Below the pieces are notes generated by a model, which was not told the origin of the DNA, made no database searches, and saw nothing but the letters and a program-made list of their open reading frames with translations. From Breoghania sp963678585 (GTDB lineage Bacteria > Pseudomonadota > Alphaproteobacteria > Rhizobiales > Stappiaceae), in NCBI GenBank assembly GCA_963678585.2, contig CAXXGA010000002.1, forward strand, positions 2,666,001-2,730,000: a DNA stretch of 64,000 nt. Direction: 5' to 3'. Positions 34,977-43,875 of the stretch are shown one piece after another. The translations under genes and the position numbers were made by a program. The stretch's first letter is position 1. The number at the start of each line of letters is the position of its first letter.

Positions 34977-35019
34977 GTCTGTGGTGGGGGAGGTTCCCGA
35001 GAAGCATCAGTGCGGGAGC

Positions 35020-35060
35020 ATCATCTTGAGGGGCGCCGGAAGAGAGCGTCTTGAAACCTC
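35020..35060 (+). repeat. Palindromic intergenic repeat, copy B (degenerate)
   Basis: ATCATCTTGAGGGGC at the left and GAGCGTCTTGAAACCTC at the right align with copy C at most positions but with several changes. It is probably an old, decayed copy between copies A and C. Confidence 0.5.
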
Positions 35061-35121
35061 ATCCCGACGGGGATCCACAAGGCCGCCGAATAGCATCCAT
35101 TCGCGGCCCGACAACACGCAC

Positions 35122-35172
35122 AACGTCATCCTGAGGGGCCCGCATGAGCGGGCGTCTCGAAGGATCGGCCAC
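35122..35172 (+). repeat. Palindromic intergenic repeat, copy C (intact)
   Basis: AACGTCATCCTGAGG, a hairpin built from CCCGC-ATGA-GCGGG, then CGTCTCGAAGGATCGGCCAC. It ends 30 bases before the gbcB stop, in the region where proVWX and the gbc operon converge. Confidence 0.78.
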
Positions 35173-35201
35173 TTGCACCAATCCCACACCCCGCCCCTTG
35201 G

Positions 35202-36368
35202 CTACCTGTCGATCACCACATCGGATGTGGGCTTCGAGCAGCACAGCAGGATCTGGCCCTGATCGATCTCGCGCTGACGGATGCCGCCGCCGTGTTTCAT
35301 ATCCACGGTGCCGGATATCATGTGGCTCTTGCAGCTTCCGCAAAGCCCGCGCGCACATGATGACGGCAACCGCAGCCCGGCAGCGCGCGCCGCGTTCAGG
35401 ATGGTCATGTCCGGCGCGCATTCCAGCACCTGACCGCTTCTGGCAAGTTCCACGCGGAAGGTGTCGTGCGCCACCTCCTCCATCGCCTGGAATTCGTCGA
35501 GCGGGATTTCCTCGTCCTGCGCTCCGAAATCGAAGCTTTCCTGGTGGTAGCGCTCCATGTCGAAGCCAAGTTCGCCCAGCATGATGCAGACCGCTTCCAT
35601 GAAGGGCGCAGGCCCGCAGCAATAGATATCCCGCTCGTCGAGATCGGGCGCGATGAGCTGGAGCATGACCGGCGACAGCCGCCCTGTGAGGCCGGGCCAG
35701 CTTTTTTCTGCCGAGAGATTTTCGCAGATGAGCGCCAGCCGCATGCCGTCTTGCTGGCGCGCCATCATGTCGAGTTCCTGCCGGAAGATGATATCGGCGG
35801 GACTACGCGCGGCATGGACGAAGATCATGTCGCGATCCTCGCCCAGATCCGTGCTGGTGCGCGCCATGGACATGAGCGGCGTGATCCCGCTTCCCGCCGA
35901 CAGAAGCAGCCATTTGCGCGGCGAGGCGAGATCCGGCGTGAAATCGCCCATCGGCCCCGTGACGGAGATTTCCATGCCCGGCTTCAGGTTGTCATGTAGC
36001 CAGTTGGAGGCGATGCCCCCCGGCACGCGCTTGACTGTGATGGAGGCGCGAAAGGGCCGCGCGGCGGAGGCCGAAATCGTATAGCACCGCTGGATCGTGC
36101 CGCCGGGAACGGGAAGATCCAGCGTCAGGAACTGCCCCGGCCGGAAGCGAAACTGGGCGGGCGTACGCGGTGCGAAGACGAAGGTCTTCACGTCATGGGT
36201 CTCGTCGCGCACCTGACGGCAGACCAGCACCTCGTCCACATCCGCATCCCAGGCGGGCAACACGGTCTCGATATCGCCCACAAGCGCAGGCGGGGTCGGC
36301 ATGAGCATGGCGATCTGATCCTCGTTTCCGCGCGCGAGCCGTGCCGGCCCTGGCGATTGATCCGTCAC
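35202..36368 (-). CDS. gbcB: Glycine betaine monooxygenase reductase subunit (GbcB)
   Basis: A 388-residue ferredoxin-NAD(P) reductase type electron-transfer protein. The N-terminal FAD domain shows RCYTISAS, the NAD domain LLSAGSGITPLMSM and YCCGPAPFM. The C-terminal plant-type [2Fe-2S] domain has SSCARGLCGSCKSHM and a fourth cysteine in LLCCSKP. It supplies electrons to the Rieske oxygenase GbcA. It starts with GTG at 36368, overlapping the gbcA stop (GTGA); an internal ATG at 36308 is the alternative. It is the last gene of the betaine block, which runs toward proVWX. Confidence 0.93.
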   Translation of the reverse strand: MTDQSPGPARLARGNEDQIAMLMPTPPALVGDIETVLPAWDADVDEVLVCRQVRDETHDVKTFVFAPRTPAQFRFRPGQFLTLDLPVPGGTIQRCYTISASAARPFRASITVKRVPGGIASNWLHDNLKPGMEISVTGPMGDFTPDLASPRKWLLLSAGSGITPLMSMARTSTDLGEDRDMIFVHAARSPADIIFRQELDMMARQQDGMRLALICENLSAEKSWPGLTGRLSPVMLQLIAPDLDERDIYCCGPAPFMEAVCIMLGELGFDMERYHQESFDFGAQDEEIPLDEFQAMEEVAHDTFRVELARSGQVLECAPDMTILNAARAAGLRLPSSCARGLCGSCKSHMISGTVDMKHGGGIRQREIDQGQILLCCSKPTSDVVIDR

Positions 36369-37660
36369 TCCGCCGCCACCGTCTCGTCAACGAGCGTGAG
36401 CGACTGCCCGAGCCCCGCCGCGACACGGGCCCCGTACCACTGGCAGAAGCTCTCCACGAAGCTCTCGGTGAACTGCGAATAGGGCCCGGCCTCATAGGCA
36501 GGCTGTGCGATGCCGCTATGGGCCAGCGCCACCAGATCCGCATCCTGCCGGTTGGTCATGGTCCACACGCGGGTGAGGTTTTCCAGGTCGTAATCGACAC
36601 CCTCCACCGCATCCTTGTGAACGAGCCATTTGGTGCGCACCAGCGTGCGGTCCGGCCCGAGCGGCATGCACATGAAAGTCACCGCGTGGTCGGCCATGAA
36701 ATGATGCCAGGAATTGGGGTGCGTCCAGAGGGAAAGCCCGCCGAGCCGCGCATCGGTGAAGGAACCGAGCAGCTTGTTACAGGCGCGGCGCGTATCGAGC
36801 GTGTGGGATTCGCCCGCCCCCATCAGCACCAGCCGCTGCGTGCGATAGCCGGTCGGCGCGGCGAGGTTTTCAAGTTCCTCAGACGGCAACCCCATGGCCG
36901 CCCAGCGCGCATAGGCGACATCGAGTTCGGCCTGATATTTCGCGACATCGGCCTTTCGGTAATCGTCCAGTTCGTCGGGCGAAAAGCCGAAACCGTATTC
37001 CTGCAAGGGGACGGTGAGTTCGGGATGGTTGCCCGCGCAGTGATAGCACTCGCGGTTGTTCTCCATCGTCAGCTTCCAGTTGCCGTCTTCGATGAGATCC
37101 CAGGAGTGGGCGACCTTCGAATTGGCGAGATCGTGCGGCGCGATATAGGGCGAGATATCCTGCGCCATACGGTCGAAATCATCCGGCGCGTCCTCGGCCA
37201 GACAGATGAAGATCAGCCCCGCGAGCGTGCGCAGGTGAACCGGCTTCAGCCCGTGGCAGGAGCGGTCGAAATCCGGCCCCATGTGTTCGGCGAAGAGCAG
37301 TTCGCCGGTCTCGCCATAGGTCCAGCCGTGATAGCTGCACACGATGTTGCCGACGGTGCCCTTCGGTCCGCTCAGGAGCCGCGCGCCGCGGTGCCGGCAG
37401 ACATTGTGAAAGGCGCGGATTTCCTGATCCTCGCCGCGAATGACGAGCACTGAGCTTGGCCCCACCTCCACGGTCATCACGTCGCCCGGTTCCGGCACGT
37501 CGGGCGTCACGCCAACGAAAATCCAGTGGCGATGGAAGATTAGATCCATATCCAGATCGTGCGCGGCCGCACTCGTATAAAGCGGCGCGTCGAGGCTGTA
37601 GCCGGGCGTGCGCCGACGCAGCATGTCCATGATCGCGTGTGCGTCCGTCATGACGATCAT
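36365..37660 (-). CDS. gbcA: Glycine betaine monooxygenase, Rieske oxygenase subunit (GbcA)
   Basis: A 431-residue Rieske non-haem iron oxygenase that demethylates glycine betaine to dimethylglycine, releasing formaldehyde. The Rieske ligands are in NVCRHRGA and CSYHGWTY; the mononuclear iron histidines are in ENNRECYHCAGNHPEL. The ATG at 37660 has GGGAG three bases upstream. The gene follows etfB after 192 bases, which carry a putative regulator site, so it may have its own promoter. Assignment rests on family similarity and on the adjoining dgc and sox genes; carnitine or stachydrine oxygenases are the nearest alternatives. Confidence 0.93.
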   Translation of the reverse strand: MIVMTDAHAIMDMLRRRTPGYSLDAPLYTSAAAHDLDMDLIFHRHWIFVGVTPDVPEPGDVMTVEVGPSSVLVIRGEDQEIRAFHNVCRHRGARLLSGPKGTVGNIVCSYHGWTYGETGELLFAEHMGPDFDRSCHGLKPVHLRTLAGLIFICLAEDAPDDFDRMAQDISPYIAPHDLANSKVAHSWDLIEDGNWKLTMENNRECYHCAGNHPELTVPLQEYGFGFSPDELDDYRKADVAKYQAELDVAYARWAAMGLPSEELENLAAPTGYRTQRLVLMGAGESHTLDTRRACNKLLGSFTDARLGGLSLWTHPNSWHHFMADHAVTFMCMPLGPDRTLVRTKWLVHKDAVEGVDYDLENLTRVWTMTNRQDADLVALAHSGIAQPAYEAGPYSQFTESFVESFCQWYGARVAAGLGQSLTLVDETVAAE

Positions 37661-37794
37661 CCACTCCCTGAGAGGGCTTCTGCGACCACGAACGGAACGG
37701 GTCCGGCGAGGCTGACCGGCGCGAGGCCCCGGGCCGCAGGAGAATCTGCAATTCGCCAATTGTCTGCCTCGCCGCAAAGCCCGGCGTACTGATT

Positions 37795-37823
37795 TGCGAC
37801 AGAGAGTTTTCTCAAACCGACAA
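37795..37823. promoter_or_regulatory. Candidate AraC-type (GbdR-like) site upstream of gbcA
   Basis: TGCGACAG (37795-37802) is followed 21 bases on, start to start, by ACCGACAA (37816-37823), which shares the core CGACA. The same arrangement with two exact copies lies before dgcA. It is about 135-163 bases upstream of the gbcA start. Two-turn direct repeats suit an AraC-family activator such as the GlxA-type regulators encoded at the head of this block. Confidence 0.45.
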
Positions 37824-37852
37824 GATTACGCAAAAGCCCTGAGGCCGCGGCG

Positions 37853-38659
37853 TCATTTTCGTCCATTCTCCGTGGGCTCGCGCCCTTGAAGGTCGAGAAA
37901 CCGATGCTCGACGAGATAATCGTAAAGGGCGGCAGCGGCCTCATCGGGCGTGGGGCGAACCATCACCTGCCCCTCGCCTGCGCGCGCCTCCGTCATCGCC
38001 TTCATGCGCTCGGCAGCCGACGCCCCGGCGGGAAGCCCCATGCGTTTGGGCCGTGGTCTCCAGGGCTTCGTCTCGCAAGCCTCCAGAAACGCATCCGGCA
38101 CGCTTTCCGCCCTGTGCCGTTCGATGCTCCCGCGCCGCGCCCGTGCGAAGGCCGGTGCGCGCGGCTCCGGTGCGGCGGCATTGACCGGCAGCACGGCGGG
38201 AAGCCTGAGCCTCACCTGCCTGCGGCGCCCACGCGGCAGGGCCTGTATGACGGTGGCCTCATCGGCCAGGTCCGTTATCCCGGCCACATCGGCGACGAGC
38301 GAAGCCCCCAATGCCTCGGCGACGAGATAAGGCACCATCCCGCTCCCCTCGCCCGCTTCGGCGCGCATGCCGGTCAAAACGAGATCCGGCCGGATCTCGT
38401 TCAGACACCCGATGAGCGCAGGCACCGGATCTGCGCCATGCGCCACATCCAGCACGTGAAGCCGTTCCAGCCCCATGCCGAGATAATCGCGTAAAGCGCC
38501 AGCATCCGGATCACCGGCATGAACCGCGTGGATTGCCACATCCGGCAGGGTCTCCGCCAACCGCAAGGCCATTTCCAGCGCCCTGGCATCAAGGTCCGCC
38601 CGCCGTGCGCGACCGCTCGCCGGATGACTGCCGAGAGAAAGAAGAACCGCGATCCTCAT
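37853..38659 (-). CDS. etfB: Electron transfer flavoprotein beta subunit (betaine-block EtfB)
   Basis: A 268-residue EtfB-like protein starting with ATG at 38659, which overlaps the etfA stop (ATGA). Family traits are GADPVPALI, DLVLTGMRAEAGEGSGMVPYLVAEALGASLVADV (the AMP-binding region) and IQALPRGRRRQVRLRLPAVLPV. The C-terminal part (MGLPAGASAAERMKAM) is longer and more divergent than in housekeeping EtfB. This is typical of the ETF dedicated to dimethylglycine oxidation. Confidence 0.88.
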   Translation of the reverse strand: MRIAVLLSLGSHPASGRARRADLDARALEMALRLAETLPDVAIHAVHAGDPDAGALRDYLGMGLERLHVLDVAHGADPVPALIGCLNEIRPDLVLTGMRAEAGEGSGMVPYLVAEALGASLVADVAGITDLADEATVIQALPRGRRRQVRLRLPAVLPVNAAAPEPRAPAFARARRGSIERHRAESVPDAFLEACETKPWRPRPKRMGLPAGASAAERMKAMTEARAGEGQVMVRPTPDEAAAALYDYLVEHRFLDLQGREPTENGRK

Positions 38660-39840
38660 TCCGCCCTCCCCCGCTTTGACGCCAGAAGCCGGAGAAGCGC
38701 AGGCATGACCTCTTGTGCATCGGCAACGATTGCCAAGTCGGCGCGCTTGATCATGGCCGCGTGAAGATCGGTGTTGACCGCCACGACCCGCCCCACCCTC
38801 TGAATGCCCTGAAGGTGCTGCGGCGCGCCCGATATGCCGAGCGCGAAATAGCAGCCAGCGGTGACCAACGTGCCCGAGGCCCCGACCTGTCGGTCCCGCG
38901 GCAGATGGCCCTGATCGCAGACAACCCGGCTCCCTCCCCGCGTCGCCCCCAGCAGGACGGCAAGCTCCGCAAAGGCCTCCCAATCGCTCACCCCATTGCC
39001 GCCGCTCAAGAGGAAGTCGGCTTCCGCCAGCGCAATCGTGTCGGGATCGACCGGTACGGCCCTCGCCTCCATGATGCCGTTTCGAAGGGGCTCAAACCCC
39101 GGCCCCTCGATGCGCCGAGCCTCATGCGGTGCGCCCTCGTGCCGGGCAAAGGCGTCGGCGGCAATGGTCAGAAGCCTCGGCACGGCAACGCTCATCGCGT
39201 CGCGCCCGCCATTGGCCCGCCGGATCGCACGTCCGTCTCGGATATCCTCAACGCCCGCGAACAGGCGCTCTCCCAGCCTCGCCGCCACCCGGCGCGCGAC
39301 AGCGCCGCCCTCCGGTGTCTCCGCAAAGAGAACATGGGCGGGCTCCAGCGTGGCGATGGCCGCGAGCACCGCGCCCGCATGGACTTCCGGATCGTAGGTC
39401 TCAGCCTCAACGCCCGAAAACGGCATCACCCGATCCGCTCCGGCATCAGCCCAATCCTCAGCCTCGGTGGGAGAGGCGACACAGACTGCGCCGCCGCCCG
39501 CATCCGCGATCAGGCGCGCCGCGCCGATCATCTGCCGGTCGATCTCGCCCGTCCCGGCAATGACGAGCACATGAAAGGCTGGCTCCGCAATGATCCGAAC
39601 CTTCGGAGTACCCCTCGGCGCGGGCGCATCCAGTGTCCCCGCCTGAGGCGCGACACCGCCCTTCCACGCAATGCGCAGACGCGGGGTTTCGGTCACCGTC
39701 GCCGCCTTGCGCTCCGCTCGCGGATCGCGGCGCAGGCGACCGCCCTCACCCGGCACCGCCTTCAACCCGTAACGCGGGCGCGCACTTCCCGGCAGGAGCC
39801 TTGCCGCCTGCTCGGCCCTTGGATCGCGACGCTCTCTCAT
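38656..39840 (-). CDS. etfA: Electron transfer flavoprotein alpha subunit (betaine-block EtfA)
   Basis: A 394-residue EtfA-like protein. The C-terminal FAD-binding domain shows RQVGASGTLV, YFALGISGAPQHLQGIQ, VVAVNTDLHAAMIKRADLAIVAD, the standard EtfA fold signature with SG in place of TGK. The N-terminal 70 residues are an extension rich in Arg and Pro, as in other dgc-linked EtfA proteins. The start at 39840 overlaps the dgcB stop by four bases. It should accept electrons from the DgcA/DgcB demethylase and pass them to the quinone pool. Confidence 0.9.
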   Translation of the reverse strand: MRERRDPRAEQAARLLPGSARPRYGLKAVPGEGGRLRRDPRAERKAATVTETPRLRIAWKGGVAPQAGTLDAPAPRGTPKVRIIAEPAFHVLVIAGTGEIDRQMIGAARLIADAGGGAVCVASPTEAEDWADAGADRVMPFSGVEAETYDPEVHAGAVLAAIATLEPAHVLFAETPEGGAVARRVAARLGERLFAGVEDIRDGRAIRRANGGRDAMSVAVPRLLTIAADAFARHEGAPHEARRIEGPGFEPLRNGIMEARAVPVDPDTIALAEADFLLSGGNGVSDWEAFAELAVLLGATRGGSRVVCDQGHLPRDRQVGASGTLVTAGCYFALGISGAPQHLQGIQRVGRVVAVNTDLHAAMIKRADLAIVADAQEVMPALLRLLASKRGRAE

Positions 39841-41717
39841 GTCGCGGCCTCCAGCACCAGTTCCGCGATCTCGCGCACGTCCGGGCGCGGCTCCACCACG
39901 CCTTCCAGCATGGCGGTGCAATTGGGACAGGCAACCGCCACGCAACTAGCCCCCGTGGCGCGCGCCTGATCCATACGCTGATCGGCGATCCGGAATTCGC
40001 CCGCGATATCGGTGACCGGCGCCCCGCCCCCGCCGCCGCAACAGCGCGAAAAGAGGCCTGAAAATTCCATTTCGCGCCGTTCCAGCCCCAGCGCATCGAG
40101 AAGGCGGCGCGGGGCCTCCGTCTCGCCGTTGTAACGTCCGAGATAACAGGGATCGTGATAGGTCACCGTGCCCGTCAGCGCCTTCAGCTTCAGCCGCCCG
40201 GCCTCCACCAGATCCGCCAGCAACGCCGTGTGATGCAACACGGGTCGGTCGAGCCCGAAGGCCGGATATTCGTTCCGCAGGCTATGAAGCGCATGCGGGT
40301 CCATGGTCACGATGCGGTTGAAATCGAGCCCCGCCAGTTGCACGACGGTGCGCGTGGCAAGCCCTTGAAAGGTCGCCTCGTCCCCGAGCCTGCGGGCGAG
40401 ATCCCCGCAATCAAGCTCATCCGCGCCAAGAACCGCGAAATCCACCTCCACCAGCCGAAGCAACCGGATCAGCGCCCTGAGTGAACGCTGCCCGCGCAGA
40501 TCAAACGCCGCATCGCCGAGCCACAGGAGCACGTCGAAACGTTCGCGCGTTGCTGCGAGCGGCAGGGCCAGATCGGACGCCCAGTCGATGCGGCGCGAAG
40601 CTTCCAGTCCGCCCGGATTATCCGCATGGCGCAGCGCCTCTAGCACCCCGCTTGCCTTGCCGGGGGCCGCGCCCAGTTCCAGCGTCTGGAACCGGCGCAG
40701 GTCGATCACCGCATCCACATGCTCGATCATCATCGGGCAGGCTTCGACGCAGGCCCGGCAGGTGGTGCAGGCCCACAGCGTATCGGGGTGGATCGCCGCG
40801 CCGTCGCCCACCAGCGCCAGATCCGGCCCGCTTATGCCGACCGGCCGCTCGCCCGGATGATCATGTCCCGCATAGTTTGACGGGCCGGTTGAAAGCGCGC
40901 CCGCGATGTCCTGAATGAAAGCCTTGGGGTTCAGCGGCAGACCCGCCGCAAAGGCCGGGCAAAGCGTCTCGCAGCGCCCGCACTGGACACAGGCCTCAAA
41001 GCCCAGAAGCCGGTTCCACGCAAAATCGCGCGGCGTCTCAACCCCGAGCTTATCCGCCTCCTGATCGAGCGGCATCAACGCGCTCTGGCGTTCGCCGCCG
41101 TGATCGGAAAACCGCAAGGGCCGCGGATGGGCGATCAGGTGCAACGCCCCGTTGAGTCCATGTTTCAGAGGCCCGCGCCCGATGCCGAGCAACAGATCCG
41201 CCGCACCGAGAAGCCCTATGCTCGCGAGGATCAAGGACACCGGCACCGACAGGACACCACCGAAGGCCGTATCGAGCGCGACGACCAGAAACCCGAGCGA
41301 AAACACCAGCAACGAGAGAGGCAACCGCGCAAACCGTCCGCCGGAAAGCTCAGTGGGCCTTTGAACCCGCCTGCGCCAGCCGACCATCCCCGCCCCGCCG
41401 GTCATCGCCGCAAGAAACACGGCCACGAGCCCCCAGAGCCATGCCCCGCCAAGACCCGGCACCACCGCAAGAACGATCAGGCCGAGCGTGGCGAGGAACC
41501 CGCCCGCCGTCAGCGCATGAAAGCGGGCATTGAAGGGCTTTCGCGCCACCACGTCATGCACATCGCGAAGATAACGACCCGGCAGGGCCTTCAGCCCGGC
41601 GGCGATATCGACAGACGCATCAGCCCCCGTCCGCCAGCGCCGCGAGGCGTGAAGCGCGAGTCCCGCCGCGCACGCCAGAACCAACAGCAGGCCGAAGCTG
41701 GCGAGCCCCGCGGCCAT
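39837..41717 (-). CDS. dgcB: Dimethylglycine catabolism iron-sulfur protein (DgcB)
   Basis: A 626-residue membrane-anchored electron-transfer protein. About five hydrophobic helices lie in the first 190 residues. Two ferredoxin motifs follow (CVQCGRCETLCP and CTTCRACVEACP), then a heterodisulfide-reductase-like region with CCGGGGGAP and CPNC (CCG domain). In Pseudomonas DgcB works with DgcA to convert dimethylglycine to sarcosine. The gene begins 3 bases after the dgcA stop and overlaps etfA by four bases, so dgcA-dgcB-etfA-etfB form one coupled unit. Confidence 0.92.
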   Translation of the reverse strand: MAAGLASFGLLLVLACAAGLALHASRRWRTGADASVDIAAGLKALPGRYLRDVHDVVARKPFNARFHALTAGGFLATLGLIVLAVVPGLGGAWLWGLVAVFLAAMTGGAGMVGWRRRVQRPTELSGGRFARLPLSLLVFSLGFLVVALDTAFGGVLSVPVSLILASIGLLGAADLLLGIGRGPLKHGLNGALHLIAHPRPLRFSDHGGERQSALMPLDQEADKLGVETPRDFAWNRLLGFEACVQCGRCETLCPAFAAGLPLNPKAFIQDIAGALSTGPSNYAGHDHPGERPVGISGPDLALVGDGAAIHPDTLWACTTCRACVEACPMMIEHVDAVIDLRRFQTLELGAAPGKASGVLEALRHADNPGGLEASRRIDWASDLALPLAATRERFDVLLWLGDAAFDLRGQRSLRALIRLLRLVEVDFAVLGADELDCGDLARRLGDEATFQGLATRTVVQLAGLDFNRIVTMDPHALHSLRNEYPAFGLDRPVLHHTALLADLVEAGRLKLKALTGTVTYHDPCYLGRYNGETEAPRRLLDALGLERREMEFSGLFSRCCGGGGGAPVTDIAGEFRIADQRMDQARATGASCVAVACPNCTAMLEGVVEPRPDVREIAELVLEAAT

Positions 41718-41720
41718 GCC

Positions 41721-43772
41721 TCAAAGATCCTTGCAAAGGCGCGCCGCGTCATAGATCGCGGCATGGATGTTGCGGCTGGCGACCGCATCGCCCAGCCGGA
41801 AAAGCGCATAGCCGCCCGCCCCGTTGAGCCCTGAAACCGATGGCTGCGGCCGACCTGCCAGAAGCGCGTCGATATCCAACTCTCCGCGATTGACGGACGC
41901 GTCCTTCAGCTCGCGATAAAGCCCGTCCACCGGCAGCGTGCCGTATTCCACCACGATCTGATCGACGAGCCGTTCCTCCTCCTCGTGGGTGAACTCGTTG
42001 CGCAGCACCGCAACGCGCTTGTTGCCCTCCGCATAGATCTCCACGAGGTTCAGGTTCGGCGAGAGGATCACGCCCGCGCGGTAAAGCTCGCGCAGGTGAA
42101 TGGGCTGGTTGGTGCCGCCGATTTCCTCGCCCACCATCCGGTCGAGCGTGGCGATCTCCACAAGCGCACCCTTCTTCGCCAGCGCCTCGGCGCAGGACGG
42201 TGCCTGATGTTGGCCGGTCCCGTCGTAAACAAGAATGCTTTCCGCCGGCTCCACCTGACCGCTCAGCATCTCCCACGTGGTCTGCGCCAATTCTGCCCCC
42301 GGAATGGAGCCGCGATTGGCCGTTCCGCCGGTGGCGATCAGCACCACGTCGGGGGAAAATTCCGCAATCGCCTCCGCACTTGCCTCCGTGCCGAGGCGCA
42401 GGTCCACGCCCTTCTTCTCGACCTGTTGCGCGAGCCAGCGGGTGATCCCCGTCAGCGCCTCGCGCCATGTGGCTTTGGCCGCAATCGAGACCTGCCCGCC
42501 CGGAGCGGCGTTTTTCTCAAACAGCACCACCTCGTGCCCGCGCTCCGCACAAACACGCGCCGCCTCAAGCCCGCCCGGCCCACCGCCGACGACCGCGACC
42601 CGCAAGGGCTTTTCAGCCTTGGCGATCACGTGAGGCATGAAGGCTTCCCGCCCCGTCGCCGCATTCTGAAGACAAAGCGCGTCATTGCCCGCATAGATCC
42701 GGTCGATGCAGTAGCCCGCGCCGACACACTGGCGGATATCGTCGGCACGCCCTTCCATCAGCTTCTTCACGATATGCGGGTCCGCGATATGGGCGCGCGT
42801 CATGGCGACCATGTCGATATGGCCTTCATCGACAGCGCGCGCGGCGGTCGCCAAATCGGTAATGCGCTGGGCATGAAAAACCGGCACGCCCACCTCGCGC
42901 TTGATCGCGCTGGCGAGCGCCAGAAAGGGCGCGACGGGAAAAGACATGTTGGGAAGCGAGATCGCATGGGCGATGTGATCGCGCGCCTGCCCGCCGATGA
43001 GATTGACGAAATCGACCAGCCCGCGCTCCGACAGCGTACGCGCGATGGTCAGGCAATCCTCGTGGCTGAGGCCGTCGTCAATGAGCTCATCGCCCGACAT
43101 GCGGATGCCGATGATGTAGTCGTCGCCCACCGCCTCGCGCGCCGCCGTCAGCGCCTCGATGGAAAAACGCATCCGGTTCTCAAGGCTGCCGCCATATTTG
43201 TCGGTTCGCCTGTTGGTGGACGGGCTCCAGAACTGGTCGATCAGGTGGCCGTGGGCGGCGGAGAACTCGCAGCCATCGAGCCCGCCTTCCTTGCAGCGGC
43301 GCACGGCCCCAGCAAAATCCGCCACGATCCGGGCAATGTCGGTCTCTTCCATCTCCTTCGGAACGGAGCGGCTTGCCGGTTCGCGCTCGGTGGAAGGCGA
43401 GACGGTCGCCAGCCAGTTCTCCGTATCCCAGCGCGTGCGCCTGCCCATGTGGGTCAATTGCACCATGAGGGCCGCGCCGTGGGAATGGATGCGGTCGGAG
43501 AAGGTCCGGAAATGCTCGATCACGCTGTCGTCAGCGACCGAGATCTGGTTCCAGGGCGTTGCCGGGCTATCGGGTGAGACGGAGGAAGACCCGCCGAACA
43601 TGGTGAGCCCGATGCCGCCGCGCGCCTTTTCCTCGTGATAGAGCTGGTAGCGTTCCTGCGGCTTGCCGTTCTTGCCGTAGGAGGGCGCATGGCTGGTGCT
43701 CATGACCCGGTTGCGGATCGTGAGCCCCTTGATGGTGAGCGGGCGCAGCAGGGCATCATGGGCAGCGGACAT
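41721..43772 (-). CDS. dgcA: Dimethylglycine demethylase flavoprotein (DgcA), NADH:flavin oxidoreductase family
   Basis: A 683-residue protein of the old yellow enzyme/2,4-dienoyl-CoA reductase family. The N-terminal TIM barrel binds FMN (residues 1 to about 370). Cysteines in CVGAGYCIDRIYAGNDALCLQ bind a 4Fe-4S cluster. The C-terminal FAD/NAD part shows VAVVGGGPGGLEAARVCAERGHEVVLFEK. Trimethylamine and dimethylamine dehydrogenases share this architecture. The context (dgcB, etfAB, gbc and sox genes) points to dimethylglycine. It starts 103 bases after the soxG stop, with a putative AraC-type site in the gap. Confidence 0.92.
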   Translation of the reverse strand: MSAAHDALLRPLTIKGLTIRNRVMSTSHAPSYGKNGKPQERYQLYHEEKARGGIGLTMFGGSSSVSPDSPATPWNQISVADDSVIEHFRTFSDRIHSHGAALMVQLTHMGRRTRWDTENWLATVSPSTEREPASRSVPKEMEETDIARIVADFAGAVRRCKEGGLDGCEFSAAHGHLIDQFWSPSTNRRTDKYGGSLENRMRFSIEALTAAREAVGDDYIIGIRMSGDELIDDGLSHEDCLTIARTLSERGLVDFVNLIGGQARDHIAHAISLPNMSFPVAPFLALASAIKREVGVPVFHAQRITDLATAARAVDEGHIDMVAMTRAHIADPHIVKKLMEGRADDIRQCVGAGYCIDRIYAGNDALCLQNAATGREAFMPHVIAKAEKPLRVAVVGGGPGGLEAARVCAERGHEVVLFEKNAAPGGQVSIAAKATWREALTGITRWLAQQVEKKGVDLRLGTEASAEAIAEFSPDVVLIATGGTANRGSIPGAELAQTTWEMLSGQVEPAESILVYDGTGQHQAPSCAEALAKKGALVEIATLDRMVGEEIGGTNQPIHLRELYRAGVILSPNLNLVEIYAEGNKRVAVLRNEFTHEEEERLVDQIVVEYGTLPVDGLYRELKDASVNRGELDIDALLAGRPQPSVSGLNGAGGYALFRLGDAVASRNIHAAIYDAARLCKDL

Positions 43773-43834
43773 GAACGGCTTCCTTCTCCTGATTGGAGAG
43801 TTTGAAAGCCTGACAGCCCCCCTTCACATCCCGT

Positions 43835-43863
43835 TGCGACAGCTCTTGCACAAAATGCGACAG
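43835..43863. promoter_or_regulatory. Candidate AraC-type (GbdR-like) site upstream of dgcA
   Basis: Two exact copies of TGCGACAG (43835-43842 and 43856-43863) are spaced 21 bases start to start, two helical turns. They lie 63-91 bases before the dgcA start, a normal distance for an AraC-family activator. Confidence 0.5.
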
Positions 43864-43875
43864 GATGACGCAAAG

